A stretch of DNA of 5,227 bases from an uncultured Actinomycetes bacterium (GTDB lineage: Bacteria > Actinomycetota > Actinomycetes > Nanopelagicales > Nanopelagicaceae). Location of the stretch: contig CAIUBS010000030.1 in the NCBI GenBank assembly GCA_903897475.1, forward strand, positions 1 to 5,227, read 5' to 3'. The position numbers and the translations under genes were made by a program. Shown in pieces: positions 1 to 5,227 of this stretch (its first letter is position 1; each line of letters opens with the position of its first letter). The notes below the pieces were generated by a model. The model ran no database searches and had not been told where the DNA came from. It was given only the letters and a program-made list of their open reading frames with translations.

Positions 1-812
1 AACATAAATAATCCTTGAATTAGTGCTCCAATAGTTAAACCAACACCTGCTATTGTCGCTGTAGAGTTAAGTTTTTCAGTTACAAATAATGGCAAAATTG
101 AAGAACGCAAACCAAATAAAATCCAGTTATTAATAAATGCTAGTATTAATGCAATTTGATATGGGCGCAGTTTAAAAGCCTGACTCAACGTTGTTTGTCC
201 TACTTGATTAGTTGGTAAATCAACCTTTTTTCCTAATTTTTTCTCACTTAAGAAGAACAGAGCTGTAATTGCCGCCATTGCAAGAGTAATGGAGTAAACA
301 AAAAATGGAGCCCGAAGAGAAATCCCAGCAAGTAGACCACCAAATGCTGGCCCTGAAATTCCTCCTAATAAAAAGCCACCGTTATATAGTGATTGCGCTC
401 TAGCACGGTAGTCATCACTTACTGACCTCATAAGAAGTGAACCGGCAGAGACTGAAAACATGGAAGAGCCAAGACCACCTAGTGATCTAAAGATTAACAA
501 CTGGCTATAGTTTTGCGATAGCGCCGTTAGTAAAGTGAAAAAAGAGACCATAAACAAACCAAAACCGAGCACGGCTCTTTCGCCAAATTTATCAACTAGG
601 CGTCCAGATACTAAGCCAGAAGCGAATCTGACAATTGCAAAGCAGGAGATTATTAAGCCGATTGCGGTCTTACTGACACCAAAAGATGCTGCAAAGATAG
701 GAATTGCTGGAATTATCAGACCAAAACCAACAGCAACCAGAAATGAAACTGTAGAAAGAATCGCTACCTCTCTGGGTAGTTGAGCAAATGGATTCTTAAT
801 ATATCTTTTCAA
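1..812 (-). CDS. MFS transporter, probable drug:H+ antiporter (3' end cut off by window edge)
   Basis: Predicted inner-membrane proton-driven exporter of the major facilitator superfamily. The 270 visible residues cover roughly helices 1-7 of a family that is usually about 400 residues long, so about a third is missing past the left edge. Motif A of loop 2-3 is clear at residues 70-79 (GRLVDKFGER). A motif-B-like FRSLGGLGSS lies near 108-117, with Arg109. The antiporter motif C is at about 145-163 and contains GGISGPAFGG. A hydrophilic central loop (about 190-215) separates the two halves. The chosen start is TTG at 812-810: an in-frame TAG lies three codons upstream and no other start precedes helix 1. 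It begins 4 nt after the stop of the upstream DHA2 gene and has no well-placed Shine-Dalgarno, so translational coupling is likely. The 12-helix DHA1-like subtype is inferred from length and motifs. The substrate cannot be named. Confidence 0.9.
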   Translation of the reverse strand, partial: MKRYIKNPFAQLPREVAILSTVSFLVAVGFGLIIPAIPIFAASFGVSKTAIGLIISCFAIVRFASGLVSGRLVDKFGERAVLGFGLFMVSFFTLLTALSQNYSQLLIFRSLGGLGSSMFSVSAGSLLMRSVSDDYRARAQSLYNGGFLLGGISGPAFGGLLAGISLRAPFFVYSITLAMAAITALFFLSEKKLGKKVDLPTNQVGQTTLSQAFKLRPYQIALILAFINNWILFGLRSSILPLFVTEKLNSTATIAGVGLTIGALIQGLFM

Positions 813-816
813 GTCT

Positions 817-2436
817 TTAGCCTATTGCCTCACCAGCAGCCTCTGTTTTTGCAGCATGATGGTCAGTGCTGCTTTGTAACGGTTTTTCTTTTAAGAAGAA
901 AGCCAAAACAAATCCAATAAAAGTAACTGGAGCAGCAGCAAGAAACACAATTTGAAAGGTTTGAGTAAAGCTGTATAGAACTGTATCTCTAATTACTGGT
1001 GGTAAGGTTGCAATTATTGATGTATTTGTAGTTATGACCTCAAGATTTGCAGAATCAAAACCCTCAACCGCTTTTGGGTTAGTTTGACTTAAGGTTTGGA
1101 AATTATCTTGTAGATAATACGCAACTCTATTACTCAGAATTGTTCCAAAAATAGCAGTACCAAATGCACCACCTAATGACCTAAAAAAAGTATTTGAGGA
1201 TGTTGCTATTCCCATATCTTGAAAACCAACTGAGTTTTGTAAGGCAATTACAATTGTTTGCATTGATAAACCTAGTCCAGCACCAACTAGAATTGCATAA
1301 ATAGAAAGTACTGTAAAAGAGGTATTTTCATTTAGCGTTGACATTAAAATTAGACCAAAAGTCATTATTCCTGCGCCTAGAATTGGAAATATTTTGTAGC
1401 TTCCAGTTGCCGAAATCCGCTTACCACTAAAAATAGACATAGAAACAATGCCAAGCATTAATGGAATTAGTTTTAAGCCAGCTTCAGTTGCAGAATTTCC
1501 TTTTACTACTTGTAAATACAATGGCAACATTACAATTGCACCAAACATGCCTGCTCCAATTATGAAAGCCAATGCTGAAGTGAGAGAGAAGGTATGATTT
1601 TTAAATAACCTTAGGGGCAAAATTGGCTCTGCTGCACGTTTCTCCTGCCAAAGGAAAATCAAGGTTAGAAGTAATCCACCTGAAATAACGGTCAGGGTTA
1701 AGGGATTAGTCCAACCATTTTCTGGTCCATAAACTGATACAGCTAGCAAAACAGCACTTACAGCTAATACAAGTAGTAGAGCGCCAAAGTAATCAATTTT
1801 GTGTTCACGTTTAACTTTTGGAATATGAAGCACAGCTGAAGTGATTATCAAAGCTAAAATTCCAAACGGAAGATTTATGTAAAAAATCCATCGCCAGCCA
1901 GAAATTCCTAAAATTGTTGCGTTATCTGAAAAGAATCCGCCCAGTAATGGCCCTGCAACTGAGGATAAACCCCATACGGCACCAAAATAACCTTGGTACT
2001 TTCCACGCTCTCGTGGTGCAACGATGTCGCCAATAATTACAAAAGTAAGTGCCATCAATCCACCGGCACCTAAACCTTGAAGGGCGCGGGTAAAAATTAA
2101 TTGAGTCATATTTTGTGAAGCACCCGCTAAAAAAGATCCAATCAAGAAAGTGATAATTGCAAATTGAAATACAGGACGCCTTCCATATAGATCTGAAATT
2201 TTTCCATATAAAGGTGTAGAGGCTGTTGATGTTAAAAGATAAGCAGTAATTACCCAGGTGTAATGATTTAATCCATTAAATTCTTCAACAATATTCTTAA
2301 GTGCTGTAGATACAATTGTTTGATCAAGTGCTGCAAGGAGCATGCCGGTCATCAACCCGCTCAGCACTACCATTATCTCTCGATGAGTAAGAGGCCCATT
2401 CTTTTGATCTTTTGATTTATTCTTCGCGCTTTTCAT
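817..2436 (-). CDS. DHA2-type MFS multidrug exporter (EmrB/QacA type, 14 helices)
   Basis: Predicted plasma-membrane drug:proton antiporter of 539 residues, a normal length for 14-helix DHA2 carriers. Family marks appear in order: LDQTIVSTAL in helix 1 with Asp38 (motif D1), motif A at 78-88 (GKISDLYGRRP), RALQGLGAGG at 117-126 (motif B with Arg117), GLSSVAGPLLGGFF at 156-169 (antiporter motif C), and WRWIFYINLPFG at 181-192, typical of this family. A long, mostly polar loop at about 435-485 precedes the last helix (about 493-516). That loop and a charged C-terminal tail also fit the family. The ATG at 2436 has a good Shine-Dalgarno (GAGGA, 6 nt upstream). The gene is first in a minus-strand operon with a second MFS gene 4 nt downstream, and it diverges from an ABC exporter operon. 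Related proteins export dyes, antibiotics or tetracycline-like compounds. The actual substrate here is unknown, and self-protection or metabolite export is equally possible. Confidence 0.95.
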   Translation of the reverse strand: MKSAKNKSKDQKNGPLTHREIMVVLSGLMTGMLLAALDQTIVSTALKNIVEEFNGLNHYTWVITAYLLTSTASTPLYGKISDLYGRRPVFQFAIITFLIGSFLAGASQNMTQLIFTRALQGLGAGGLMALTFVIIGDIVAPRERGKYQGYFGAVWGLSSVAGPLLGGFFSDNATILGISGWRWIFYINLPFGILALIITSAVLHIPKVKREHKIDYFGALLLVLAVSAVLLAVSVYGPENGWTNPLTLTVISGGLLLTLIFLWQEKRAAEPILPLRLFKNHTFSLTSALAFIIGAGMFGAIVMLPLYLQVVKGNSATEAGLKLIPLMLGIVSMSIFSGKRISATGSYKIFPILGAGIMTFGLILMSTLNENTSFTVLSIYAILVGAGLGLSMQTIVIALQNSVGFQDMGIATSSNTFFRSLGGAFGTAIFGTILSNRVAYYLQDNFQTLSQTNPKAVEGFDSANLEVITTNTSIIATLPPVIRDTVLYSFTQTFQIVFLAAAPVTFIGFVLAFFLKEKPLQSSTDHHAAKTEAAGEAIG

Positions 2437-2442
2437 CTACTT

Positions 2443-2447
2443 TCCTC
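2443..2447 (-). promoter_or_regulatory. Shine-Dalgarno of the DHA2 exporter gene
   Basis: On the minus strand GAGGA lies 6 nt before the ATG at 2436, within the longer purine run GAGGCGAGGAAAG. It supports that start and implies this gene has a 5' leader, unlike the divergent ABC gene. Confidence 0.75.
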
Positions 2448-2463
2448 GCCTCTACTTTAGTTT

Positions 2464-2478
2464 TTGACTTAAAATCAA
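2464..2478. repeat. Imperfect inverted repeat near the putative MFS transcription start
   Basis: TTGACTTAAAATCAA reads as two 7-nt arms around a central A, with six of seven pairs matching. If the minus-strand hexamer TAAAAT (2486-2481) is the -10 of the MFS operon, transcription would start near 2474, inside this repeat, so it could be an operator. Short AT-rich palindromes arise easily by chance, so the assignment is weak. Confidence 0.35.
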
Positions 2479-2480
2479 GC

Positions 2481-2486
2481 ATTTTA
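2481..2486 (-). promoter_or_regulatory. Candidate -10 box of the MFS operon
   Basis: On the minus strand this reads TAAAAT, one mismatch from TATAAT. It would place the transcript start near 2474 and give a leader of about 38 nt that keeps the GAGGA ribosome site. No -35 hexamer is recognisable at 16-18 nt spacing (GAGGTA at 17 nt is a poor match), so confidence is low. A nearer alternative, TAAAGT at 2459-2454, would start the transcript within the Shine-Dalgarno. Confidence 0.3.
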
Positions 2487-2491
2487 TTGCA

Positions 2492-2510
2492 AGAGGAATA
2501 GTTTACCTCT
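2492..2510. repeat. Inverted repeat AGAGG-N9-CCTCT in the divergent control region
   Basis: Two perfect 5-nt arms, AGAGG (2492-2496) and CCTCT (2506-2510), are separated by 9 nt, a spacing that puts the arms on one face of the helix (14 bp centre to centre is only roughly one turn and a half). CCTCT occurs a third time at 2449-2453, as part of the CCTCTACTT/CCTCTATTT near-repeat. It lies between the two candidate promoters, where a repressor or activator could act on both. It may also be chance. Confidence 0.3.
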
Positions 2511-2515
2511 ATTTC

Positions 2516-2532
2516 TTGTTAAGATTTAACAA
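2516..2532. repeat. Perfect inverted repeat over the -10 region and start of the ABC operon, candidate operator
   Basis: TTGTTAAGATTTAACAA has two perfect 7-nt arms around GAT, and its last base is the A of the ABC ATPase start codon. It fully contains the candidate -10 hexamer TAAGAT. A dimeric repressor bound here would cover the -10 box and transcription start, the usual logic for local control of drug-efflux genes. A folded hairpin in RNA is unlikely if the transcript is leaderless, because most of the repeat would not be transcribed, so a DNA-level role is favoured. Confidence 0.5.
2520..2525 (+). promoter_or_regulatory. Candidate -10 box giving a leaderless ABC operon transcript
   Basis: TAAGAT fits the TANNNT pattern of housekeeping sigma -10 boxes and ends 6 nt before the ATG at 2532, so a start at the usual 7-nt distance falls on the A of the ATG. 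No purine-rich ribosome site precedes this ATG, which agrees with a leaderless mRNA. No good -35 box is seen at 16-18 nt spacing. Confidence 0.5.
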
Positions 2533-3521
2533 TGAAAGCAATCATCGCAGAGGATCTATGTAAGAGCTATAACAATGGCTCAGTGAAAGCATTAAATGGT
2601 CTAAACCTTGATGTTGAAGAAGGAACAGTTCTAGGAGTATTAGGTCCAAATGGTGCTGGTAAAACTACAACTGTAAGAGTTCTTGCAACATTACTTACTC
2701 CAGATTCAGGGCGCGCAACGGTTGCAGGAATTGATGTCTTAAAAAATCCTGATGAGGTTAGAAAAATTATTGGCCTGTCAGGTCAATATGCTGCAGTTGA
2801 TGAAACATTAACTGGCTGGGATAACTTAATCATGTTTGGCCGCTTATATCACCTATCGGCAAAGCAGGCCAAAACACGAGCTATTGAATTATTAGAACAA
2901 TTTTCACTAACTGATTCTGCAAAAAGACCTATTAGAACTTATTCAGGTGGTATGCGCCGAAGGCTAGATCTAGCGGCCTCATTAATAATTAAACCGAAAG
3001 TGTTGTTTTTAGATGAACCAACTACTGGGCTTGATCCAAGAGGTCGCCAAGATATGTGGGGAGTAATTAATGAGTTAGTTAAAGGCGGAGTGACTTTATT
3101 GTTAACAACTCAGTACTTAGAAGAGGCAGATCACCTAGCTGATGAGATTGCCGTGATTGATCATGGGAAAGTAATTGCCAGAGGAACCTCTGATTCACTT
3201 AAAAAACAAGTCGGTGGTGAAAGACTTGAAATTGTGGTTGAAAATCAATTCGTATCTGCTACTAAAGAAATAGTGGCAAAGGTGAGCGGCGGTGCAATTA
3301 ATGTTGATGAAGGATTACGCCAAATTTCAGCTCCAGTGACAACCGGTAGCAAAGCATTAATTGAAGCTGCAAAATTACTTGATGAAAAGGGTATTCATCC
3401 ATTAGATATTGGACTAAAGCGACCATCGTTAGATGATGTATTTCTTTCGCTAACTGGACACGTTGCAGAAGAAAAGAAGGATGAAGATTTAGCTAGCTCT
3501 GGAAAGAAAAGGGGTAGATAA
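2532..3521 (+). CDS. DrrA-type ABC exporter, ATP-binding subunit
   Basis: ATPase of a predicted drug or lipid ABC exporter. It would sit on the cytoplasmic face and pair with the permease encoded directly downstream. Over 329 residues, the normal length for DrrA-like proteins, one sees Walker A at 38-45 (GPNGAGKT, Lys44), the Q-loop at Gln85, the signature YSGGM at 137-141, Walker B KVLFLDEP at 156-163 (catalytic Glu162), and the D-loop GLD at 166-168. The switch position reads LTTQYLEEAD (191-200), with Gln194 where most ABC ATPases have His. This is a feature I recall for the DrrA family. A C-terminal extension after about 225 ends with LDDVFL (300-305), matching the LDEVFL motif of DrrA, and a charged tail. 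The ATG at 2532 is chosen because MKAIIAEDLCKSY is a complete N-terminal strand; it lacks a Shine-Dalgarno and may be leaderless. Anthracycline specificity is not shown. Confidence 0.93.
   Translation: MKAIIAEDLCKSYNNGSVKALNGLNLDVEEGTVLGVLGPNGAGKTTTVRVLATLLTPDSGRATVAGIDVLKNPDEVRKIIGLSGQYAAVDETLTGWDNLIMFGRLYHLSAKQAKTRAIELLEQFSLTDSAKRPIRTYSGGMRRRLDLAASLIIKPKVLFLDEPTTGLDPRGRQDMWGVINELVKGGVTLLLTTQYLEEADHLADEIAVIDHGKVIARGTSDSLKKQVGGERLEIVVENQFVSATKEIVAKVSGGAINVDEGLRQISAPVTTGSKALIEAAKLLDEKGIHPLDIGLKRPSLDDVFLSLTGHVAEEKKDEDLASSGKKRGR
3510..3514 (+). promoter_or_regulatory. Shine-Dalgarno of the ABC permease gene
   Basis: AGGGG lies 7 nt before the GTG at 3522, inside the last codons of the ATPase gene. 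It decides the GTG start and allows direct reinitiation after the TAA at 3519-3521. Confidence 0.7.
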
Positions 3522-4313
3522 GTGAGCGCCGTATCAGATGCCTTAGTTATTACTAAACGACAATTACTGCAACTAACAAGAGTTCCTGAAGTTCTTCTAT
3601 TTTCGACCATTCAACCAATTATGTTTGTATTGTTATTTCGCTACGTATTTGGTGGATCAATTGATACTGGTCAACCAGGCGGGTATGTTCAATTACTTAT
3701 GCCTGGAATATTTGTACAAACTGTGGCATTTACCTTAGCTGGAACTGCAGTTGGTTTAGCTGCCGATATGCAGAAGGGATTAATTGATCGATTTAGATCT
3801 TTACCAATTTCACGATCAGCAGTAGTTTTTGGTAGAACTCTAGGTGATGGTGCATTAAACATAGTAGTGCTGGCAGCTATGGGAATAACTGGATTTATTG
3901 TTGGTTGGCGCCCAAGCTCTGGATTTTTTAATATCGTATTAGGTTTCTTATTTCTACTAGTTTTTGGATTTGCCATGTCTTGGGTAGGAGTAATCATTGG
4001 GCTGTCTGTAAGAGAAGAAAGAGTTGCGCAGAATGCAACGTTTATTGCGGTATTTCCATTGACTTTCTTATCTAATGCTTTTGCGCCAACTACTGGAATG
4101 CCAAAGCCACTGCAATATGTGGCTGAATGGAATCCAGTTTCAACTATGGTGGCTGGCTGCCGTGAACTTTTTGGATTAAAAAATGAGTTTGGTGCTACAG
4201 CAGGATCTTTTCCCAGTGAAAATCCATTATTGATGTCAGTAATTTATATGGTGATAATTATGGCAATTTTTATTCCGCTTAGTGTTCGTAAGTACAATAA
4301 AGCTAGCAAGTAA
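3522..4313 (+). CDS. DrrB-type ABC-2 family exporter permease
   Basis: Membrane subunit of the predicted ABC exporter, 263 residues, a usual size for ABC-2 permeases. About six helices are visible at roughly 25-45, 56-80, 107-128, 135-162, 171-189 and 235-255. The cytoplasmic stretch after helix 2 (DMQKGLIDRFRSLPISRSAV, 82-101) is the conserved segment that contacts the ATPase. NAFAPTTGMPKPLQYVAEWNPVS (185-207) is the typical ABC-2 element before the last helix. The N-terminal helix (ALVITKRQLLQLTRVPEVLLF) matches the amphipathic entry of DrrB proteins. The GTG start directly abuts the ATPase stop with 0 nt between them and has its own AGGGG site. The two genes are therefore co-translated in near-equal amounts, as expected for a complex of two ATPases and two permeases. 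The 3' end meets greA tail to tail. The substrate is unknown: a hydrophobic drug or a lipid are both plausible for this family. Confidence 0.93.
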   Translation: MSAVSDALVITKRQLLQLTRVPEVLLFSTIQPIMFVLLFRYVFGGSIDTGQPGGYVQLLMPGIFVQTVAFTLAGTAVGLAADMQKGLIDRFRSLPISRSAVVFGRTLGDGALNIVVLAAMGITGFIVGWRPSSGFFNIVLGFLFLLVFGFAMSWVGVIIGLSVREERVAQNATFIAVFPLTFLSNAFAPTTGMPKPLQYVAEWNPVSTMVAGCRELFGLKNEFGATAGSFPSENPLLMSVIYMVIIMAIFIPLSVRKYNKASK

Positions 4314-4317
4314 AGAT

Positions 4318-4800
4318 CTAGATAAAAGGTTGTGCTTCAAGAATTGCTACTGCAATCTGCTTGCCGTTAGGCGCTGTGTAATTAACAGTCTCGCCTACCT
4401 TTGCACCAAGTACTGCACTTCCAAGTGGAGATTTTTCAGAGTACACATCGATATCACCACTTGCAATTTCTCGAGAGCCAAGTAAAAACTTCAATTCATC
4501 ACCAGCAATATCTACAGTAATTAACATACCAAGACCTACAACTCCAGATTCACTTGCAGGAGGTGTTCCAATATGGGCATGCTCCAACATGTGTTTAAGT
4601 TGGCGAATTCGCCCTTCAATTTTTCCTTGTTCTTCGCGTGCTGCGTGGTAGCCGCCATTCTCTTTTAAATCTCCTTCAGCTCTGGCAGTTTCAATTTTTT
4701 TAATTATCTCTGCGCGAAGTGGACCCTCTAAATCAGCAAGCTCTGATTTAAGACGATCTGCAGCTTCCTGGGTAAGCCAGGTCTGAGTTGGTTGGTTCAT
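4318..4800 (-). CDS. greA: Transcription elongation factor GreA
   Basis: GreA enters the secondary channel of backtracked RNA polymerase and stimulates cleavage of the 3' end of the RNA, rescuing stalled complexes. The protein has 160 residues. An N-terminal antiparallel coiled coil spans about 9-77; its tip carries GDLKENGGYHAAREEQG (43-59), with the acidic residues Asp44 and Glu47 needed to hold the catalytic Mg2+. A C-terminal FKBP-like domain (about 86-160) contains SPLGSAVLGAKVGETV (124-139). The ATG at 4800 is chosen because MNQPTQTWLTQEA aligns with the N-terminus of mycobacterial GreA. An in-frame ATG at 4839 would add 13 residues, absent from that homolog as I recall it, and overlap the upstream gene. 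No Shine-Dalgarno precedes 4800 (the bases are TCTTTCTACCCTC), so translation is either coupled to the DUF4307 gene, which stops 13 nt before, or uses a very short leader. Confidence 0.95.
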   Translation of the reverse strand: MNQPTQTWLTQEAADRLKSELADLEGPLRAEIIKKIETARAEGDLKENGGYHAAREEQGKIEGRIRQLKHMLEHAHIGTPPASESGVVGLGMLITVDIAGDELKFLLGSREIASGDIDVYSEKSPLGSAVLGAKVGETVNYTAPNGKQIAVAILEAQPFI

Positions 4801-4810
4801 GAGGGTAGAA

Positions 4811-4816
4811 AGATTA
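4811..4816 (-). promoter_or_regulatory. Candidate -10 box for a separate greA transcript
   Basis: On the minus strand TAATCT, overlapping the DUF4307 stop codon, fits TANNNT. A start 7 nt downstream would leave only about 4 nt before the greA ATG, which would explain the missing Shine-Dalgarno. No -35 box is recognisable, so this is a weak call. Confidence 0.3.
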
Positions 4817-5218
4817 CTGGCAACTGGCAATTCCTGCATTTACCGCAGGTAAGCGAGTAGAGATCTCAACGGTACGTTGGTTTTCACCGGCAGCTAGCGA
4901 TCTAGCTGGCATTAAATCTACTACCTCACCAACGGTATTTTTATCAATATCTTTTGCCACAAGTGAGCAACTATGTTCAGTTGATAAATCCCGTACCGAA
5001 ATTTTATATGTTATGGATATTTTTTTATCACTGACAACTTTAAATGAGATTAAGGTAGATCTGATATCAGGGTTAGCAAAGTTTGTGCCACTCCAAATAA
5101 ACCAGAATAAAACCAATAGAAGTGAAAGTAATGTGATCCAGATCCGATTTTTGCCAGCAGATTTGATTCCGTAGCGCTCGCGCAGCCTTGGATCAGTTAG
5201 TACTTTGGGATGAGTCAC
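4814..5218 (-). CDS. DUF4307 family membrane protein, function unknown
   Basis: Small actinobacterial protein of 134 residues with no known function. It has a basic cytoplasmic N-terminus with the conserved ERYG (14-17), one membrane helix at about 25-43, and an extracytoplasmic beta-rich domain that includes STLISFKVVSDKKISITYKI (54-73). Two cysteines, Cys84 and Cys133, lie in the outer domain and could form a disulfide. The positive-inside rule gives N-in, C-out topology. The start is GTG at 5218: an in-frame TAG lies two codons upstream and ERYG must be included. I assign the family from the domain pattern (RYG, helix, strand-rich domain with C..V.A and a C-terminal Cys) and from its place immediately before greA, as in mycobacteria. 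In mycobacteria this pair lies next to mca (mycothiol S-conjugate amidase), which may be just beyond the right edge. No link to efflux is apparent. Confidence 0.85.
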   Translation of the reverse strand: MTHPKVLTDPRLRERYGIKSAGKNRIWITLLSLLLVLFWFIWSGTNFANPDIRSTLISFKVVSDKKISITYKISVRDLSTEHSCSLVAKDIDKNTVGEVVDLMPARSLAAGENQRTVEISTRLPAVNAGIASCQ

Positions 5219-5227
5219 ACGCTAAGT

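Larger units (their letters stand above)
2437..2531. other. 95-bp divergent control region between the MFS and ABC efflux operons
   Basis: This is the only real intergenic space in the window and must hold the promoters of both efflux operons unless transcription starts inside a gene. It is AT-rich and contains three dyads: TTGACTT-A-AAATCAA (one mismatch), AGAGG-N9-CCTCT, and TTGTTAA-GAT-TTAACAA. The last is perfect and runs into the ABC start codon. Promoter-like hexamers occur on both strands, but no convincing -35 box is present for either. The dyad density suggests binding sites for one or more dimeric repressors. No regulator gene adjoins. Confidence 0.7.

Noticed and set aside
535..783. 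Open frame of 82 codons on the plus strand
   Set aside because: It lies antisense to the partial MFS gene, whose minus-strand translation shows clear motifs A and C. The plus product is low-complexity, Pro/Lys/Thr-rich and has no recognisable domain.
2487..2492. TTGCAA as a -35 box for the plus-strand ABC promoter
   Set aside because: It is 27 nt from the -10 candidate TAAGAT, far beyond the usual 16-18 nt. TTTACC at 2502-2507 is too close, at 12 nt.
3395..3610. Open frame of 71 codons on the minus strand
   Set aside because: It is antisense to the end of the ABC ATPase and start of the permease, both strongly supported, and its product resembles no family.
3689..3997. Open frame of 102 codons on the minus strand
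   Set aside because: It is fully antisense to the permease gene and rich in Pro, Asn and Thr, as expected when membrane helix codons are read backwards.
4342..4356. Small hairpin ATTGC-TACT-GCAAT as terminator of the ABC operon
   Set aside because: The stem is only 5 bp, no T-tract follows, and it lies inside the greA coding sequence.
4282..4485. Open frame of 67 codons on the plus strand across the permease/greA junction
   Set aside because: It overlaps the 3' ends of two well-supported genes and is Cys-rich without a domain. No ribosome site was noted.
4801..4839. Upstream in-frame ATG that would extend GreA by 13 residues
   Set aside because: The extension overlaps the DUF4307 coding end, has no Shine-Dalgarno (CTGCGGTAA precedes it), and goes beyond the N-terminus of mycobacterial GreA, which matches a start at 4800.

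Overview
This looks like chromosomal DNA from an AT-rich actinobacterium. The best evidence is the right end, where a GreA of actinobacterial type (N-terminal TWLTQEA, then GDLKENGGYHAAREEQG) directly follows a small single-pass membrane protein of the DUF4307 type. I recall the same greA/DUF4307 pairing from mycobacteria and other Actinomycetota. AT-rich composition, tight packing and near-absent intergenic space suggest a streamlined lineage such as the freshwater Nanopelagicales (acI). That placement is inference.

Layout. The left half (1-2436) is on the minus strand. It holds a complete 14-helix DHA2-type MFS drug exporter and, 4 nt downstream, a second MFS transporter of another subtype that runs off the left edge. 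A 95-bp divergent control region (2437-2531) carries several inverted repeats and promoter-like elements. The middle (2532-4313) is a plus-strand two-gene operon for a DrrAB-type ABC exporter: an ATPase, then, with no gap, an ABC-2 permease. The right part (4318-5218) is minus strand again: DUF4307 protein, then greA, which meets the permease gene tail to tail with 4 bp between stop codons.

Function. Four of the six genes encode three predicted efflux systems: two proton-driven MFS carriers and one ATP-driven ABC exporter. The two efflux operons diverge from one short control region. No regulator gene lies in the window, so any repressor would be encoded elsewhere. GreA and DUF4307 are a housekeeping unit that appears unrelated to efflux. 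Two starts (the ABC ATPase and greA) lack a visible Shine-Dalgarno sequence and have a -10-like hexamer at a spacing that fits leaderless or near-leaderless transcripts, which are common in actinobacteria.

No RNA gene, CRISPR array, insertion sequence or integration site was seen, and no gene-free stretch exceeds 95 bp. I found no convincing new system. The most interesting part is the 2437-2531 control region.
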